From contig NZ_AUKG01000002.1 of NCBI RefSeq assembly GCF_000424625.1, positions 1,302,001 to 1,366,000 on the forward strand: a stretch of DNA of 64,000 nucleotides, read 5' to 3'. Made by a program: the position numbers and the translations under genes. Positions 60,537 to 64,000 of the stretch are shown piece after piece; the first letter of the stretch is position 1, and every line of letters begins with the position of its first letter. Source of the DNA: Conexibacter woesei Iso977N. Its GTDB lineage: Bacteria; Actinomycetota; Thermoleophilia; Solirubrobacterales; Solirubrobacteraceae. Below the pieces are notes generated by a model. It had not been told where the DNA came from. It saw only the letters and a list, made by a program, of their open reading frames with translations, and made no database searches.

Positions 60537-61412
60537 ATGCTCTCTTCCCGCGACAAGGTCCGCGACTGGCTGCTCGGGATCTGGAGCGCGCTCGCGCTGC
60601 TCTACCTGTTCATCCCGATCTTCATCGTCGTCCTCTACTCGTTCAACGACAACAAGGGCCGCTTCAACTTCACCTGGCAGGGCTTCACGCTCAAGCACTG
60701 GGCGCACCCGTTCTCCAACAGCGACCTGACCACGGCGCTGCAGCACTCGCTGATCGTCGCGGCCTTCACGGTCGTGATCGCCACGGCGCTGGGCACGTTC
60801 ATGGCCTTGGCCTTGGTGCGCTACGGCTTCCGCGGCAAGGCGACGACCGAGCTGTTCGTGTTCCTGCCGCTGGCCACGCCCGAGGTCGTCCTCGGCGCCG
60901 CGCTGCTGGGCCTGTTCCTGACGTTGCACGTCGGGACCGGCATGGTCACGATCATCATCGCCCACGTGATGTTCACGGTGTCCTACGTGGTGGTCACGGT
61001 GAGAGCGCGACTAGAGGGCATGGACCGCCACATCGAGGAAGCGGCGATGGACCTCGGGGCGACCGAGTGGACGACGTTCCGCAAGGTCACGCTGCCGATG
61101 ATCGCCCCGGGCGTCGCGGCCGCGGCGCTGCTGGCGGCGGCGATCTCGATCGACGACTACGTCGTGACGAGCTTCAACGCCGGCCAGACGCAGACGTTCC
61201 CGCTGTTCATCTTCGGCGCGACCCGCCAGGGCGTGCCGGCCGAGGTCAACGTGCTGGCGACGATCCTGCTGCTGGCGGTCCTGGTCCTGATGGGGCTCAA
61301 CGTGCTGGTCCAGAAGGCGCGCGCCCGCGACGAGGGCGGCGGGCCCGAGGCCGGGCGCGAGCAGGTCGAGGAGCTCGCGTTCGACTTGGCCGAAGCGGGT
61401 GCACGCGGGTAG
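60537..61412 (+). CDS. potC: polyamine-type ABC transporter permease 2
   Basis: This encodes 291 residues with about six membrane segments. The N-terminus includes YLFIPIFIVVLYSFNDNKGRF, a PotC-like stretch, and the EAA loop is EEAAMDLGATEWTTFRKVTLPMIAPGV. The C-terminal tail (about 260-291) is highly charged (RARDEGGGPEAGREQVEEL). It forms the channel with potB. The permease-stress gene pair starts 13 bases later with its own -10. Confidence 0.9.
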   Translation: MLSSRDKVRDWLLGIWSALALLYLFIPIFIVVLYSFNDNKGRFNFTWQGFTLKHWAHPFSNSDLTTALQHSLIVAAFTVVIATALGTFMALALVRYGFRGKATTELFVFLPLATPEVVLGAALLGLFLTLHVGTGMVTIIIAHVMFTVSYVVVTVRARLEGMDRHIEEAAMDLGATEWTTFRKVTLPMIAPGVAAAALLAAAISIDDYVVTSFNAGQTQTFPLFIFGATRQGVPAEVNVLATILLLAVLVLMGLNVLVQKARARDEGGGPEAGREQVEELAFDLAEAGARG

Positions 61413-61418
61413 TAGGCT
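61413..61418 (+). promoter_or_regulatory. -10 element of the amino-acid permease gene, leaderless type
   Basis: TAGGCT lies exactly 7 bases before ATG 61426, overlapping the potC stop region. Confidence 0.5.
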
Positions 61419-61425
61419 CGCGCGC

Positions 61426-62931
61426 ATGGAGACCGCTGCCGCGCCTGCCGGGAAGACCCTCAAGGCCGGAGCCATCTCCTACATCTCGGGCGTCGTCATC
61501 GCCGTCGCGTCGACGGCGCCCGGGTACTCGCTCGCGGCGACGCTGGGCTTCATCGTCGCGATCGCCGGCATCGGGGTCCAGGCGCCCGCGGTCATCCTGG
61601 TGGCCTTCATCCCGATGGCGTGCATCGCGGCGGCCTACAACTACATGAACCGCGCCGACCCCGACTGCGGCACCACGTTCTCGTGGGTGACGCTGTCGCT
61701 CGGGCCGCGGATCGGCTGGTTCTCCGGCTGGGCGGTGCTGGTCGCCGACATCCTGGTGATGCCGTCGCTGTCGCAGATCGCCGGGATCTACTCGTGCTCG
61801 CTGGTCGGCGTCGACCACCCGTCGACGCTGACGGTCACGATCATCGGCGTCATCTGGATCATCCTGATGACGGCCATCTGCTACATCGGGATCGAGCTCA
61901 GCGCGCGCACCCAGCAGCTGCTGCTGGGCATGGAGATCGTGACGCTCGCGCTGTTCGCCGCCGTCGCGCTGGTCAAGGTCTACACGCAGTCGCCGGCGCA
62001 CTCGATCAAGCCCCAGTTCTCGTGGTTCAACCCGTTCGCGATCTCGTCGCTGAGCGCGCTGAGCGGCGGCGTGCTGCTGGCGATCTTCATCTACTGGGGC
62101 TGGGACTCGGCGGTCTCGGTCAACGAGGAGACCGAGGACGGCGCGACGTCGTCGGGCAAGGCGGCGGTCGTCTCGACGTTCATCCTGCTCGGGATCTACG
62201 TGACGGTCGCGGCCGGCGCGCAGGCCTTCGGCGGGACGCAGTCGCTGATCGCCAACCAGACCGACGTGTTCGCGCCGATCTCCAAGGCCGTGCTCGGCTC
62301 GCCGCTGGACAAGCTGCTGATCATCGCGGTGCTGACGTCGGCCTCGGCCTCGACGCAGACGACGATCCTGCCCGCGACGCGCACGTCGCTGTCGATGGCG
62401 CGCAAGGGCGCGCTCGGCCCGAGGTTCGCCCAGATCCACGACCGCTACCTGACGCCGTCGTTCTCCACGATCTGGATGGGCGTGGTCTCGATCGCGGTGT
62501 TCGTGTTCCTGAGCGCGACGAGCGAGAACCTGATCGCCGATGCGTTCACGTCGTTGTCGATGACGATCGCGTTCTACTACGGGATCACCGGCGTGGCCTG
62601 CGCGTGGTTCTACCGCAGGTACCTGACCGCGTCGGTCAAGAACTTCATCTACCTCGCGTTCCTGCCGCTGCTGGGCGCGGTGATCCTCGCGGCGGTGTTC
62701 CTCAAGGCGACGGTCGAGTACGCGGCCAAGGACGGCGGCTACGCCAAGCCGTTCCTCGGGATCGGCTCACCGGTGGCGATCACCATCGCGATGATCTTGA
62801 TCGGCCTGGTCTGGTTCATCTACCGCTACACGCAGGACCGTGCGTTCTTCGCGCTCAAGCCGCGGCCGGTCGACCCGCAGGTCGCGGCGACGATCACCCA
62901 CCGCGTCCCGAAGAAGGAGAAGGCGGCATGA
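61426..62931 (+). CDS. APC-superfamily amino acid/polyamine permease
   Basis: This encodes 501 residues with about 12-13 membrane segments. The N-terminal GAISYISGVVIAVASTAPGYSLAATLGF and the GTTFSWVTLSLGPRIGWFSGW region are those of amino acid-polyamine-organocation permeases; EETEDGATSSGKAAVVST follows segment 6. Position after a polyamine-type importer suggests an amine or amino-acid substrate (inference). The start at ATG 61426 matches the -10; an upstream GTG frame would overlap potC. The C-terminus is cytoplasmic and basic. Its stop overlaps the stress-protein start by ATGA. Confidence 0.9.
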   Translation: METAAAPAGKTLKAGAISYISGVVIAVASTAPGYSLAATLGFIVAIAGIGVQAPAVILVAFIPMACIAAAYNYMNRADPDCGTTFSWVTLSLGPRIGWFSGWAVLVADILVMPSLSQIAGIYSCSLVGVDHPSTLTVTIIGVIWIILMTAICYIGIELSARTQQLLLGMEIVTLALFAAVALVKVYTQSPAHSIKPQFSWFNPFAISSLSALSGGVLLAIFIYWGWDSAVSVNEETEDGATSSGKAAVVSTFILLGIYVTVAAGAQAFGGTQSLIANQTDVFAPISKAVLGSPLDKLLIIAVLTSASASTQTTILPATRTSLSMARKGALGPRFAQIHDRYLTPSFSTIWMGVVSIAVFVFLSATSENLIADAFTSLSMTIAFYYGITGVACAWFYRRYLTASVKNFIYLAFLPLLGAVILAAVFLKATVEYAAKDGGYAKPFLGIGSPVAITIAMILIGLVWFIYRYTQDRAFFALKPRPVDPQVAATITHRVPKKEKAA

Positions 62932-63344
62932 CGCTCGTGGTCGGCTACGACGGGTCGGCCGGCGCGCACGCCGCGCTGGCCGAGGCGCTCGCGCTCGCCG
63001 GGCGGCTGAGCGAGGGCGTGCACGTCGTGTTCTCGTTCGAGTCGCCGCGGCTGGGCGGCGAGCTGCACGACCTCGACGCCGAGATCCAGGAGCGGGGCGA
63101 CTTCGTCGTCGGCGAGGCGCTGCGCACGGCCGAGGCCGCGGGCGTCACGGTCTCCAGCGACGTGCGCAAGCAGGACCCGGCCGAGGGGCTGATCGCCGCC
63201 GCCGACGAGGTCGAGGCGTCGATGATCGTCGTCGGCTCCTACGGCGAGCGCCCGCTGAGGTCGGTCCTGGTCGGCTCGACCCCGACGCGGCTGCTGCACC
63301 TCAGCGAGCGGCCGGTCCTGGTCGTGCGCGCCTCGCGTCACTAG
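62928..63344 (+). CDS. universal stress protein (UspA family)
   Basis: This encodes 138 residues with the Usp fold: MTLVVGYDGSAGAHAALAEA at the N-terminus, and the ATP-binding motif G-x2-G-x9-G-S/T complete in GSYGERPLRSVLVGST near residues 104-119, then RPVLVVRA. ATP-binding Usp proteins often modulate a neighbouring transporter. Translational coupling to the permease by ATGA suggests it regulates that permease (inference). Confidence 0.92.
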   Translation: MTLVVGYDGSAGAHAALAEALALAGRLSEGVHVVFSFESPRLGGELHDLDAEIQERGDFVVGEALRTAEAAGVTVSSDVRKQDPAEGLIAAADEVEASMIVVGSYGERPLRSVLVGSTPTRLLHLSERPVLVVRASRH

Positions 63345-63347
63345 GCT
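63342..63347 (+). promoter_or_regulatory. -10 element of the quinone oxidoreductase gene
   Basis: TAGGCT overlaps the Usp stop codon and lies 11 bases before ATG 63359. Confidence 0.35.
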
Positions 63348-63358
63348 CCGCTCGCACT

Positions 63359-64000
63359 ATGCGAGCAGTGGTGATCACCAAGCACGGCGACCTGTCGGTC
63401 CTGCAGGTGCAGGAGCGTCCCGATCCGGCCGCGCCGGGGCCAGGACGGGTGACGGTGGCGGTGAAGGCCGCGGGCGTGAACTTCGCCGACACGATGGCGC
63501 GCGTCGGGCTCTACGAGGACGCGCCGAAGCCGCCGATGGTCGTCGGCTACGAGGTCGCGGGGACGATCACGGCGGTCGGCTCGGGCGTCGACGCCGCGCG
63601 CGTCGGCGAGCGCGTGATGGCCGGGACGCGCTTCGGCGGCTACGCGGAGATCGTCGACGTCGCGGCGGCCGACGCGATCCCGCTGCCGGAGTCGCTGAGC
63701 TTCGAGCAGGGCGCGGCGATCCCCGTCAACTACGCGACCGCGTGGGCCGCGCTGCACGGCTACGGCTCGCTGCAGGCCGGCGAGCGGGTGCTCGTCAACG
63801 CCGCGGCCGGCGGCGTCGGGATCGCGGCGCTGCAGCTGGCCAAGCGCGCGGGCGCCGAGGTCCACGGGACCGCATCGCTGGGCAAGCACGGACGGCTGGC
63901 CGAGCTGGGCTGCGACCGCGCGATCGACTACCGCCGCGACAACTGGTGGCGCGGGCTCGGTCCCTACGACGTGATCCTCGACGCGATCGGGGGCAAGTCC
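63359..64000 (+). CDS. quinone oxidoreductase-like MDR protein, 5' part
   Basis: Only the first 214 codons are in the window. The sequence begins MRAVVITKHGDLSVLQVQER and has VAVKAAGVNFADTMARVGLY, VVGYEVAGTITAVGSGV, then the nucleotide-binding NAAAGGVGIAALQLAKRAGAEV. These are features of zinc-free NADPH:quinone reductases and VAT-1-like members of the medium-chain dehydrogenase superfamily. The zinc-binding cysteines of alcohol dehydrogenases are absent in the visible part. It would reduce a quinone or enone using NADPH; the substrate is unknown. Confidence 0.88.
   Translation, partial: MRAVVITKHGDLSVLQVQERPDPAAPGPGRVTVAVKAAGVNFADTMARVGLYEDAPKPPMVVGYEVAGTITAVGSGVDAARVGERVMAGTRFGGYAEIVDVAAADAIPLPESLSFEQGAAIPVNYATAWAALHGYGSLQAGERVLVNAAAGGVGIAALQLAKRAGAEVHGTASLGKHGRLAELGCDRAIDYRRDNWWRGLGPYDVILDAIGGKS

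Overview
The window reads as chromosomal DNA of a very GC-rich actinobacterium. The likeliest lineage is class Thermoleophilia (Solirubrobacter, Conexibacter or Patulibacter type). Two 60-base samples of native sequence counted by hand give 72-75% G+C. Supporting traits are the gene content, the N-terminal family of the 9604-10125 secreted protein (common in that class, from memory), and dense packing with many ATGA/GTGA same-strand overlaps. The placement is inference; no rRNA or tRNA gene is present to settle it.

Layout. 0-6.3 kb: 3' end of dnaE, a small membrane protein, an apparently untranslated structured RNA region, nfo, gltX, an HDOD-LuxR fusion regulator and an Rrf2 regulator. 6.3-8.0 kb: a 1.67 kb island of lower GC between perfect 18-bp direct repeats; the left copy is the 3' end of the Rrf2 gene. 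It holds two unknown genes in one operon and no recombinase. 8-16 kb: an ECF sigma factor with a membrane partner, a secreted decapeptide-repeat protein, an MFS transporter, cysK, a serine hydrolase, cysE, a queuosine-salvage family protein and a CAP-domain protein. 16-24.5 kb: pcrA, folD, a tandem pair of membrane paralogues, an NAD-dependent epimerase and gatCAB. 24.5-31.5 kb: a GGDEF-EAL membrane protein, small membrane proteins and ilvBN. 31.5-44 kb: the menaquinone genes menF, D, H, C, A, B and E with a LysR regulator, interspersed with unrelated genes. 44-50.3 kb: a secreted beta-helix protein, a methyltransferase, ilvC, and serC-serA behind a ZTP riboswitch. 50.3-54.6 kb: a CUT1 sugar ABC transporter. 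54.6-57.1 kb: an MmyB-type regulator divergent from an SDR gene across a palindromic operator, then a ParB-like gene. 57.2-64 kb: a polyamine-type ABC operon, an amino-acid permease with a universal stress protein, and a truncated quinone oxidoreductase.

How the genes fit together. serC-serA, cysE-cysK and folD supply serine, cysteine and one-carbon units, and the riboswitch senses the purine/folate alarmone ZTP. ilvBN and ilvC make branched-chain amino acids. gltX with gatCAB implies tRNA-dependent amidation. The men genes make menaquinone by the classical isochorismate route.

Three organisation-level signals recur. Many genes start 6-11 nt after a TANNNT hexamer, which suggests leaderless transcripts. 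Seven convergent gene pairs overlap by exactly CTAG. Small divergent spacers carry perfect palindromes. The two most unusual items are the repeat-flanked island at 6.3-8.0 kb and the structured RNA at about 2.05-2.24 kb, which resembles a cobalamin riboswitch but has no gene downstream on its strand.
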